From Lumbricus rubellus (taxonomy: Eukaryota; Annelida; Clitellata; Crassiclitellata; Lumbricidae), in the NCBI GenBank assembly GCA_945859605.1, contig OX243816.1:23870864-23934863 (forward strand): 64,000 bases of DNA, in the 5' to 3' direction. The notes beneath the pieces are model-generated. The model saw only the letters and a list, made by a program, of their open reading frames with translations, was not told the origin of the DNA and did no database searches. The position numbers were made by a program, and so were the translations under genes. Each line of letters begins with the position of its first letter. Within the stretch, counting starts at the first letter, position 1. Shown here piece after piece: positions 1 through 11,900 of the stretch.

Positions 1-89
1 ACATTGTCACATAATTCCAGTTTTTAAGTCATTGCATTGGCTTCTTCTTGAGCAGCCAATTAATTTTAAAACAGTGTACTCTTCTTAAG
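1..89 (+). mobile_element. LINE C-terminal remnant (copy 1, cut by window start)
   Basis: Same sequence as 43167-43255: VFKSLHWLLLEQPINFKTV in one frame. The 5' part lies left of the window. Confidence 0.55.
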
Positions 90-395
90 ACCTCTAAGAT
101 ACTGCATTCTGGTCAATGTATGTTTATGAGTCTTCTGATTGCTCTCCTTTTGACATACATTGAGCATTGTGCAGGACCTGCAGCAGTGCCTTGCGTTCTT
201 TCGCTGATGAAAGACTAAATGCATGAAGATGCATAGTTCCAGTGTCTCTTTCTCTTTGAACACAATGTCTTCTGTCTCATAGGAATAACTCTCAGAATTG
301 ACCAGATTGCAATTATATTTCTCAAAGACATCAGCTAACATATAGTAACAACCTAAAAATTGGATGGAGCTTCTTCCAGCATCAAAAGACATCAA

Positions 396-692
396 AGTCA
401 ATATGGGCTATTGGGCTTCCTTTCAAAGCTTCTTGAGCGGGTCGTTGGTGTCCAGCTAACCAAGTTCCTGCCATCAGCCGGCCTTCTTCCAGTTCGTCAA
501 TCAGCCTACAGGAAATACCATTCGACCAAGATCGCTCTCCTTAAAGTTGAAACAGAACTTACAGAAACGATCAATTCGGGCAACCACGCCTTGCTATGAT
601 ATGATGGACCATGATGTTCTGGTCGAGTGCTTGTCAAGGATGTATGAGATCCGCTCAACCTCGCTTGACTGGCTTCGCTCTTATCTCTCTGA
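396..692 (+). mobile_element. LINE reverse-transcriptase remnant (CR1/L2/Jockey-like)
   Basis: Encodes GFLSKLLERVVGVQLTKFLP, QSAYRKYHSTKIALLKV and, after a frameshift near 596, MMDHDVLVECLSRMYEI then LDWLRSYLSE. These are the N-terminal reverse-transcriptase motifs of the CR1/L2/Jockey group. Decayed and frameshifted. Confidence 0.8.
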
Positions 693-696
693 GGCC

Positions 697-1047
697 ATCA
701 GCGCTGAAGAGGCAAGGGCAACCAAAAGTCTTAAAAATGAAGAGGCTGAAAGATATGAAGGAATAAAAGCTGAATTGCTGAAGAATGGAGGTGGTAAAAC
801 AATGATAGAACAACTGACAAAGTTATGCAACAGCATAATGTTGGTAGGCAGAGTACCAGAGGCAAGCAAAGAGGCATCATCATCACAATCCCCAAAAAGG
901 GAGATTTTGTGGGAATGCAACAACTGGAGAGGCATCATTCTATTGTCAATGCCAGGGCAGATAATGGCTACGGTGATGTTAAATCGTATGCGATCTGCTA
1001 TGGATGACAGACTACAACACGAAAAGAAAGGATTTAACTATGTGTTA
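697..1047 (+). mobile_element. LINE reverse-transcriptase remnant, second clade
   Basis: Encodes SLKNEEAERYEGIKAELLKN, IEQLTKLCNSI, then CNNWRGIILLSMPGQIMATV, typical of a different non-LTR lineage (CNNWRGI.LLS.PG). It abuts the preceding remnant without a visible gap, so one inserted into or recombined with the other. Confidence 0.75.
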
Positions 1048-1479
1048 TGATTTAACTCAGTGTACTGCTGATAGAACAGCTCATGCTTAACACTTTGACG
1101 ATGAGCGCGTACTAAAAGTAACTGGGACCAATGTATTTTGTTGGTGTTAAATTAAATAGGACAAATTCTAAAAGGAAATGTTTACAGAAATCATTCCACC
1201 ATCAAAGATCATGATGCGTATTACTGACTATTACTCCTACCTGATAGAGCTTCACTCTGCGCCAGATCTTGCGACATTCATTCTTCTTCAGTAGAGATTT
1301 CTTATCTCCCTGAACACCGGACTTGTTAAGGCTAAATCTTTACTAAACACAATTGAAAAACATCAAAAACTCAAACTCATCAGCCATTTTAACCAAATAA
1401 AAGAGCAGTCTGTTGTCCTAACAAAGTTATTAACTAAGTGAGTATAAACGAATCTCTTAAAACACCACAATAACGAACT

Positions 1480-1960
1480 CTTTGTTTACACAGAAAGTTA
1501 CCAGAACTCTTGATTTACAGTAGACACTGTACTAAGATCTCCTGTGCTACACAGAATAATGTTAAAAGGAGTCATGATTACACAAGACAGTTTTACCGGT
1601 ATATAGGATGCACAGTATGTTATTGTTTTTAATATACAGGATATAACTACAAGAACTCTTAATTACAGAGAATCAGTTGACCCATTTCCATTTTAGTGTG
1701 TGTCTTTATACCTGCAAATAATGTTCACAACTATTAATTTACACAGAATGCTACTAGTTTTTATACAACTTTTAACTTACACAGAATGCTATTATTACAA
1801 AACTATTACATTACACAGATTGCCATTACTACACAACTCTTAATTTACATAGAATGCTATTACTTCACAACTCTTAATTTTCCCAGAGTACCAATACAAC
1901 ACTGCTTTCAATTTATAGAGGTTACTGTTACAACAGCTCTTGATTTTCAAAGATAAGTTA
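1480..1960. repeat. Degenerate minisatellite, about 35-37 bp unit
   Basis: Diverged repeats of a unit resembling cttaatttacacagaatgct spaced by about 36 bp; clearest at 1725-1900. It lies in the intron between e15 and e16. The rest of 1051-2859 shows nothing recognisable. Confidence 0.65.
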
Positions 1961-2859
1961 CAACCATTCTACATCTGAATTCTTTCTTGCAAGTATAATT
2001 CAACAACCCTACAAACTGATTGGCTGTCTATTCCATTAGATGAATGGAACATGTAGATTGTTCCAAATATGCAGGACCTTGTTTGAGCAGAACTCTGACA
2101 ACAGCATAACCTTCTGACCAAGTTCAAACCATATATGCAAATGAGACAGTTTCACATAGGGATATTCAAACAATCAGATCTTTTATGTCTCAAACCGTCT
2201 TGGGTCTCTACCAATAAATTTTATCACCATGCTTTTTGCTCACTTAAATATTGCAGCTCACATCTCATTGGTCTTGCTTACAATTTGTAGAGATTATAAA
2301 CGTTTGGTTCAAATTTCTCTGGCCACAGCTGTAATAATAATCTCAAGCTACTAGAATATTATACCAAAATTGCAAACCTTAACAGAAGCTGCACATCAAG
2401 CAAAGAATTCAGTTTAAAATCTGTCCTACAGTTCACAAAAGCATTACATTCAATCTGAATCAGTTGACCTATTCCCATTATAGTGCGTGTCTTCATACCA
2501 GCAAACAATGTTCATCAGTGGATGATGCCTCCAACTATGTCTCACATCAGCACAGTGTTGGCACTCGGGCATTGTCATCGGTGGCTGGTTCAAAGTTTAC
2601 AATTCACTGCCTAGTTTTGTCCATTCTTTCAGTCCTCTAACATCATTCTAAAACCAAACTCATCATTCTCAGCTTGATTACTTCCTCTAGTTGTAGACCT
2701 ACGACTTATTCACCAGATCTCCTTAACAGATTGCTATTTTGGCTATTGCAGCTACTATTGATTGATTCGAAATGGTTTGTTGCTAGTGGCACTATAGAAG
2801 AAGTCAGTAAATTATAATAAGTCTTGATCAACACAGGATACTAGTTCAAGTATTCTTAC

Positions 2860-2960
2860 TTTAGGCAAGATAGTGTCATACAATTTAGGTGTAGTAAAAG
2901 ATACAGTAGCTGCTTGAATCAAGGCTCTTGTTGTGGCCAAAGAAAATTCTTCATCAACAT
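2860..2960 (-). CDS. Calpain exon e15, copy 1 (degenerate EF2)
   Basis: 101 bp, phase 1 to phase 0, acceptor tgtcttcag, donor gtaaga. Encodes EEFSLATTRALIQAATVSFT, then TPKLYDTILPK. The first helix matches EF2 (FSLE.CR.M), but the loop lacks the usual Asp/Gly calcium ligands and is about six residues short. It joins in phase to the EF3 exon e16. Confidence 0.85.
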
Positions 2961-5900
2961 CTGAAGACAAAGAAAACAGTGTAAACAACACTTAAAATTA
3001 TTTACACAGATTGATTGCAAACTAAACCCATGTAGTCATCTATACATGTCTTTCATGGCCCTTTGATTTTGACAATTGTCTCACTGTTTTATAATCTCTA
3101 GCCTTGGTCATGCCTTCAAACAGTTATAAAATCTGAGTATAGACTGGTCACTTTGCTTAAGTGTCTTACGCACAATTTACTTCATACTTAGTCCTTCCTG
3201 TGCAGGTCTGCACATCACGCAACACATGCATCTCCTCCACTTGTTCCTGTCGTGCTACACACAACACAAAATAACAAATTGAATTTTTCTAAAATATAAC
3301 TAACAGAGACCATAAGTTTGTGCCACAATATAATTTGAAACCATGTAGCACCTCGCTTAAGTCCTTTGTTAAGCAGGCACTTGAGTTCCTTGGCATCAAG
3401 AACATTGTCTTCACCAGAACAGTCGGCAAAGAGTAGATCAAACTTTCTCTCTTTCGCGTCTTTCAGAGTTGGCTAACAGAAAACAACCATAATATTCTCT
3501 GCCAAATTCTGTCATTAAGAGGAAACCTTAAGACCGTCCTGTATAGCTGGTTTGGGTCGGGAGCGCTTCAGAGTACTAGTTAGTTTTGAAGGGAACGACA
3601 TATAAATGTTCCTAATAAATAAAAACAAATAAATAAATAATTGCTGCTCCATGGCCTAAAGATTCAGCCAATTGGCTAGAATACTTCAAAGCCGATTCGT
3701 TAGAATGCTTGGTAGTCAATTGGTTAGAATGCTCAGTAGTCAGTGGGTTAGAATGCTTGGTAGTCAGTGGGTTAGAATGCTTGGTACCCAATTGGTTAGA
3801 ATTCTTGGTAGCCAATTGGTTAGAATGCTTGGAAGTTCACATGATCCAGCATCGGTAAAGCTACTGTACAGGAGCGCACTCAGATTATGGTCGACAAGCC
3901 GGGGATTCCAATCTGACAACTGGAATATTATCATACTTTGTCAAATGATTTACAGCACCTGACATAATGCCCAGCCATACACATGATTCACCGAAAGCAG
4001 ATTAGAAGTCATCCATTTCTGCACTTCTACCACAATGGTCTTTTTAGAAGATGCATGTCATGCAACTTGTGCATCAGATGGGTGGCAAGTGGAATAATGC
4101 TTGGAGATTATGTCATCGGCATATTGCGGAATCCAAAGGCAGTTACAAGGTGCTTTGTCAGAATTCTATGATTGATAAACATGCGACAAAGCATAAATTA
4201 CAACTTCTATGCAACACATGGTCTTTCTTTCACAACTTGAAAACTGTTTTACCAGCAATAATGCAAAACCGGATGATGAACAATTTTAAATAATTAAGTT
4301 CAGAGAAAACTTTGAATAAATTTATCTCAATATAATCAAATATAACAAAATACAAAGAAGAAACTGTTGAGATGTTGCACATTTTAAAATCAAGTTCAGT
4401 ATGATGAATCACTGAGCTGATCAACAGTCACCACAGAAGGGCAGGTCACTAAAAATCCTATCACCATTAACATGAGTAAATTCCTGATGACCAACATTAA
4501 GAACACAGGTCCCTCTTTCTAACTCAGAACTATAACTCAGAACAGAACTGACCATAACATTGCTGGCAATGCTGGGCCTAATCAATAACCCAATGGATCC
4601 ATCCCAAACAAAAGTACAGCTCTTGGGGGTAGGGGGTCCGGTAGCGCAATGGATAACACGCTGGCGTAGAGTGCGAGAGGTAGTGAGTTTGAGCCCCCGT
4701 TGGGCGGATTTGATTTGTAGGCTGCTATTAGCGCCATGTAATTGCAAAGCTGTCTGCTCAGTTGGTAGTTAAGTTTAATTAAGATTACTGCAAAACTTGT
4801 AAATGTAAAGCGCAGTGTGTCTTGCAGGCGTTTCAATAAAGAAAAGATTATTATTATTATTATTACATAGTCATTTGAAGAAAGTTTAGAACATTAATTC
4901 AACATATATTTTTGCTCCAAACAAAAATGTCACATGTCTGGAAAGAAAATGTAGAAGGTTTTCCCTTATTATACCCACATACAACACCTAAAACATATTT
5001 TCAAATGATAAGTGAATAATTCCAAAACCCATAAACCCAAATGGGCTTAAAATTTCAATTGAAACAAATTCAGCTTACTTCAGTAATACTTTGAATTTCT
5101 TCTTCAACTTCACTACAATTTCAAATAACATTGCAATTAATATAAAAAACTTGTAAATAATGGATATAAGTATGAAACATGTGTATGTGGAAAAATATCT
5201 ATCAATTGCCACTATTCCCTGTTAAATGTGGCTGCTTATTATTCAATTAACTCTCTATAGCAGTTGATGCAAAACAGTAGCTTGACATTTGTGAGCAAAA
5301 TGAGATTTGACAGGAAACTGCCATTGTCCAAGGCACTCCCACAAAATGGCAGTGACAATGACTCATGGCAAACCACAAAAGTACATTTAGTTAATAGGTC
5401 TTGGCTCACTATTTTCACTCTTTGTTGTTATAGTGAAGCGACCAAAGACCTAGAATCACTACCACGATTTGACACATACATGCAGTCAAGCATCTGTCTT
5501 GGAGGATCTCAGACAAAAGCCAACAACCCATCCTGGATATGATGTAACTAGGCATGGCAGAAATACCTGAAAACTTGCTAACATTGCACTTCTGACAATG
5601 TTTTAGAAAGTCTGCATCATGTATACTTGAGCCAAGAATCAGCAGATGACGTCAAACCTTTGACAAAACTATCAGCCTATCTCAAATCTCTCTTTCTAAG
5701 ACTCTTGAGCTCTCTGCAAGTCCTACCTTACCTTCAGCCATCTGGTCTCCCTCCTGCAAATCAGTCAGGTTTCAGGGTCCATCACCACACAGAGACTGCT
5801 CTCCTTCTTACTACTGCCTGAAATCTATTCTGCTGACATTAATAGGTCTTGGCACACTATTTTCACTCTCTATGATTTGTCTGCGCGCTTTTGTCCTGCG

Positions 5901-8900
5901 CACTTTTGTCGGGTCACCCCACACTCCCTATCTTCCAATTCATTATTATTCTCCCCATTTCAATCTGCATACAATTTTCATTAAAGAGAGTCTGGTAGTG
6001 TTTTTTTCTGTTCATAATGACATCATATTCTCCATTCATGATAAGGTTACCTCACTTATTCTCTTTTGCATTTCGTTGATTTTGATACTCTTGATCACAC
6101 TATTTTCTTTGATCATATTCAGCACTGGTGTTGAGTTTCTGGCCCTGCACTGCATCAGTTTCTTACTCAGTTCAGTTCACACAATCAATCAGCATTTTTA
6201 TTATTTATATGGCAATTATTCTCCGGTGTTTTGCTGACACGTGAAGTTCTGCAGAGTTCTGTGTATGATCTTCTTTCTGAATTGTACACTAAACACCACA
6301 CAACAAGGAATAGTGCTTAAGAATCACTCACCGTGATTTCATTTCTATGCTGATCTTTCAGTTGACAGTTTGACTAGCAATTCGTCTGTGCAGCTATGTT
6401 TACTACCTTCATGGAGTGAAATCATGGATGGCAGAGAGACAGAAAGAGAAAGAGACAGACAGAGACACACAAATAAACACATAAAAAGCAGAGACAGAGA
6501 CAGAGAGATCTAATAACTTACCCCATTTTCACTGGTTTTTCTGTAGCCAACCTCAGTAGAAATTCCCCCTCCTGGTTGACAGCATATGTGGCTGGAACAA
6601 CACAGTATATGCCAGGCTCAAGGCTAAATCTGCAGGTTCTCTCTCGGAAATGCTCATACTGGAACATCTTCTGAGAAAGATGGAGGCTTGAGTGCTCAAG
6701 GTGCTGCATCTTAGTCACATCAAGTGGATCTTTCCCAATATACTAACAATCAACGACCAGAAGCAACAGAGCAGAATGGCTCACGTGGTACAGAACAGTA
6801 AACTAGATTACATGTAAATACAGAAATTCTTTGCCAGTCATTCACATTCAGTGCAACTAATCCAGTGTCAACCAACCTGTCTTGTCTGTTAAGATGTCCT
6901 CAAAAGTAGACACAATTACATACATAAATGGACTGGGAGCGCTCCTGAGTAGATGATCTTGAAGGGGCGCTATATCAAATTGCTAGTAAATAAAGAAATA
7001 AAACAACACTATATTTTCGTGCAAGTATTGATCTCGCCAATTCTCCAGCACAAATACATGTCTTTAAAAGAATTTGCATGCAGCTGAGAACCTATTTGTT
7101 GCACACAAATTTTTTACACAACTGCATAGATACAACTGCATTGCATAAATTTAGTGCACACACACACACTCACACACACCCACACACACACACACACACA
7201 CACCTTGTAGATATCAAATCCAATGGGAAGTTCTGTGTCCGTGTGTTTAGTTGCTGACTTCTTAAGTCGAGTGAACTTCTGCATCAGAGAGACGATGAGG
7301 CAGACTTTCTTGCGGTCATCATCTGGCTCTTTGAGGTCAACAAGATATTGAGGATTGTCCCACGTTGAAGCTAACACCCAAAACACACACACACATATAT
7401 ATATATATATTATATATATATATATATACACACACATCATACAAATCAGGAGTAGATCAAAGATCAGAAGCTAGGAGAAAAAAAATTAGAATGGAGAGTA
7501 GGGGGGGAATATGGAAAACAATATAATAAATATAGTAAACCAATAAAAAAATTATGTCAGTCCATCAATTTCAGAGATTAGGTACATGTGATGTGTGTTC
7601 CATTCCTTGACTTTTAACTTCATCTTATGCCAGAGTATAACTGCATCATTGAAATATTTAATAGAAATCTGCATCAGGTAGAATCCATAAACTACAACAT
7701 GATCTAAAAAGCAATCTTACTCCTCCTCTTTGTCCTCCTCCTCCTCTTCCCAATACTACAATTGAATGCTACTGAATAGGACTAGGCTATCTATCATAAC
7801 ATGTATTAATTGATTATCTTCGTGAACTTCTGTGTTGCTTGAGAATCATCTAAATGGCCCACAGAAAATCAACACAAGTCTTGAAGACTACCTGCCAGCC
7901 ATTAATATCAATAACATGTCATCAACCATGTTTGAAAAGGCCGGTAAACACAAGAGACCCATCATCTATCAAACATTTCTCCTCCTCCTTGAAGTGGTCC
8001 AGCTCATATGCTGCAAGTAGTACCATAACAGAGGCAGTGCTCAGGTTGCAGCCAATGCTCAACCTTGAACTTATTGCAGACTGCAGCTCATTGACGTACT
8101 ACTAACCTTCATAAGGAGGTGCCCCTGATCCACCAGCTGTCAGTCCTTTGATCCATGCACCATTGTAGCTGCACACATGCCATTCATGCTTACCCTGCCA
8201 TCGCAATCAATCAACAAAACCTATCACATGAAATCAGCCAATTTCATCTATAATAATAAAGAAGAAACTATGTGTGTGTGTGTGTGTGTGTGTGTCTGTC
8301 TGTTTGACCGGAATGCATTTCCACAGTTTTCGAGCTTTTCACTCCAAATCTTCACTAATGTGTCCGTCTGGGCATGAGACGCAAAGTTGGGGGGTTTTCG
8401 AATCTCCCCCACCATGGGGGCAAAAATGGGGGGCGAAACCCCCCAAATTTTTTCCCATAAAATTCAGGTATTGATTTCAAACTTTGCACCTAGACAGAGG
8501 GCCATCGAAACCACCCAGTTGGGTGGTTGGCGAATCTCCCCCACCACTGGGGTCGCGATGGGGGAGGCGAAGACGGCAGTTTATTAAACACCTTTTAAAA
8601 CGCTTGCGTGGTCATTATATAATTGGCGAAAGGAGTTCACGAAAACCACTGCGGGTGGCTCGGTCGCAATATAAACGTGGAGTGTGAGGTTGTTCTCTGC
8701 CTCCGACACTAATCATCTTCGATATGAAACAGTGTCGTTAAGCCCTGAACTCTTACTTCACGAAAACCCAAATTTCACGGGTGGTGTACAGGTGGTTAGG
8801 TCGGAGTGTGGTGGGGTGTTGTCGGTCGGGTGGGTGGGTTTGGGGGTGGGGGTGGGGGTGGGAGGGATATTTTTCTCTCCAAAAAATAAAATTTCACCGG

Positions 8901-11900
8901 GTGTACCGTTGGAGGTTGAAGGGGGGGTGGGGTGGGGCGAAGATGGGGTGGGGTTGGTGGAGGGGTGGGTTGGGATGGGCGGGATTGGGGTGGGGGCGGG
9001 ATGGAGGGTAGTGTGAGGGTGGGGTGGTGGGGTGGAGGAGATAGGGTGGGGCGGTTGAACGGGGTGGGGTGGGGGTTTGGTGTGGAGGTGGAGGTGGGGG
9101 TGTGGTGAGAGGTGAAGTGGAGGGGTGGAATGGAGGCGAATGGAGAGGTGGGGGCGGGTGGAGGGAGTGGGGTGTACGGGATGTGGCTTTGGGGGTGGAG
9201 GTGGGGTGGCGGTGTGGAGCGTGGAGGGGGTAGGGTGGGGCGGGTGAACTGCGTGGGTGGACAGGGTGGGAGTTTGGGGTGAAGGTTGAAGGTGTGGTGA
9301 AGGCGGGGTGGAGGTGTGGCGGAGAGGTGGGGTGTGGCGGGTTGAGGTGTATGGGGTGGGGTGGAGCTTTGGGGCGTGGAGGTGGGGAAGGAGGTGGAGT
9401 GTGTGGTGTGGTTGGGCTGTTGCCGGGTTGAGGGGTGGGGTGTACGGCGTGGGGGTGGGACTTGAGGTGGGGTGGAGGTGGGGTGGAGGGGTAGGGTGGA
9501 GGCGGGTGGACGGGGTGGGAGTTTGGGGTGGTGTTGTGGGGTAGGATGGGTGGAGGGGTGGGGTTGTACGAGGTGGGGGTGGAGGTGGGGGTGTGGTGTG
9601 GTTGGGTTGTGGCCGGAGCGGGTCGTATCCTAAATTTCCCGGGCAACGCCGGGTACCCCTTCTAGTTTAAAATAACCATCAAGATCAGTCAATTCCAACC
9701 ATTGATTGACATTGATCACATCTAAGTAAATAAGTATCTGAGGCTCACTATGATTGTTTATAATATGCAGTAGCGCTTTCCGAAAAATCTATTTGAATTT
9801 CAACACTGCACGTCTTAGCCTAGTTTAGTTAATTATATGCACACTGAATGATATGCAATGAATGACTCATGCATTAATTGTTCACGCTAACTGTGCCTAA
9901 TGTTCTAGTTATCTTTTTTTATTTACAAGAACAAGTCAACTTCCTGCTGTTTATGTTCAATTAGTTAAGAAACAGTGCTTAAAGGCTATTACTTGTGTAG
10001 TATGTAAAAGACAATACCACTATAATTGTTTTGCTGATGCATGCGTCTCATGTGTGCCTGCTTAATCTTGGATGCATGAACTCTCCTTTGCTTAACTGAC
10101 ACATTTCCTTTCAACGGGTTACTCAGTATTGAGGACTTCCTAAGCTCTATTTGTATTGTATCCTATCGTATCTGACCATTTGTAAAGCGCTTTTTGCAGC
10201 AAGAGCCTTTCTGAAGCGCTCCCAGTGCGTGCAACTCCAAGAAAAAAGGCAGGTTTTTAGACGAGAGACGACGAAAGACTGCCAGAGAGAATGGCAGATG
10301 GCGGATGGGAAAAGACCATTCCATAGGGAGGGACCTATGCAAGCAAATGCGAGGAACAAAGAGGTCAAGCCGATCAGAGGACCTAAGAGGACGCAGCGAA
10401 GTGGCCGAAATGGGGCGAAGCATAAGATCACAAAGATACTTTGGAGCAAGGCCCCGTTGAGACTTGAGAACCAAAATTAGAACTTTAAATTGTATACGAG
10501 CCAAGAGTGGATGTTAGTGAAATTGTTCAGCCATGAATGAAGAAATGTGGGAGAATCGAGGAAGACGGGCAATGAGCCTAGAAGCAGCATTGAGTACGTG
10601 GGAGAGCTAGCCGAACCTTAGGGAGGCCAACAAGGACAGAATTACAATAGTCAATCCAAGAACAGACGAAGGCGTGAACAATAGAGGTAAAGGTCGAAGA
10701 TGAAACAGATTTGCAAATAGTCCTGAGACGCCTTAACTGGAAGTAGGAAGAGCGAGTAAGCTTGGCTATGTATTCGGCAAAGGTTAGAGAACTATCTAGG
10801 GTGACACCTAGGTCTCAGACACTAGATGAAAAGTTGAAGTGAGGAAAAGTTTGAGAGTACCAAGAAGTCAAGTTTTTGGAGCTGCTTGGAAGTGCCAAAT
10901 CAAATCAACTGGGTTTTTGAAGAGTTGAGGGAAAGGTGATTTGAAGACATCCAGATTATGGAGATCTTGAGATAGAGCATCAAGTTAGCTTGCGAGAAAG
11001 AGTTGAGCATAAGGGGTTCATGCACATAGGCTTGAACATCACCAGCGAAAAGATGGCCAGTAGCAGAGTGGCTAGGGAAAAGAGAGGTAATGCCAGCCGT
11101 GTAAAGGATGAATAAGGGCGGGCCTAGGACAGACCCCTAAGAAACACCGAACACAACAGGGACCACTTGAGTCCTAGAATCACCAGAGATGATCATTTGG
11201 GTGCAGTCAGAGAGATAGAACCGAAGCCAAAGTAGTGGAGAACCCTTGAGTCTGCAGGAGGTTTCAAGGCGCTGCAGCAAAATTTCATGGTCGACCATGT
11301 GAAAGGCAGCAGAGAGTCGAAGAGAGCCAAAAGAGTGACTTGAGACTTGTCAACAGCAGAGTATATGTCAGAAAGTAAAGAGAGGAGGGCTGTCTCAGTC
11401 GAGGGGTTAGCCCTATAGCCAGACTGGTGAGAAGGAAGAAGACCCGATTTCTAAAGATATTTGTGATTACAAATCTTACCAAAAAGGCATTACTGCACTT
11501 GAAGGAGCCAAGAAACTTGAATTGTCTTTCTTAGTGACCATGATAGATGCTCCCCTTTAAATAGCAACGATATTGATCATGATCTTAAGCCTCTATTTCT
11601 ATAACAGCAAAATCTAGATCTGTTTTGACAGTGAATTTACTTGTCAATAAACAAAAATACAATACAATAAAATTTACGCCTGATTCTCTTACCACCTGAA
11701 TTAACACTCTTTGGTGTCTTTGCCTATTCACTACCATGCACCCAAACTGAAGAAGTATGCAATGCAAAGTAATGGATAATTAATGGATGTAACTGACTTA
11801 TTAAACACTGTCTCTATTCTGGCTTTAACAGAAATGTGAGTGGATACAGCCTCAATGGATACTATAAATATAACAAGTCATTAACTTGTTCAGAAATCTA

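Noticed and set aside
66..401. 111-residue minus-strand frame
   Set aside because: No calpain or transposon similarity recognised and it overlaps plus-strand LINE sequence at its lower end; treated as chance.
3181..3254. Longer version of exon e14
   Set aside because: Good splice sites, but it ends in phase 0 while e15 needs phase 1, which would bring stops into e15.
3666..3833. CRISPR-like array
   Set aside because: Units are contiguous 24-bp repeats without spacers, in an animal intron.
4636..4720. Possible tRNA-Arg gene
   Set aside because: A and B boxes are present but the sequence continues into a SINE body with an ATT tail, and the acceptor stem does not close convincingly.
8894..9646. 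250-residue Pro/His/Thr-rich open frame on the minus strand (and 52060-52812)
   Set aside because: Antisense translation of the Helitron G-rich minisatellite; neighbouring frames are equally open and no domain is present.
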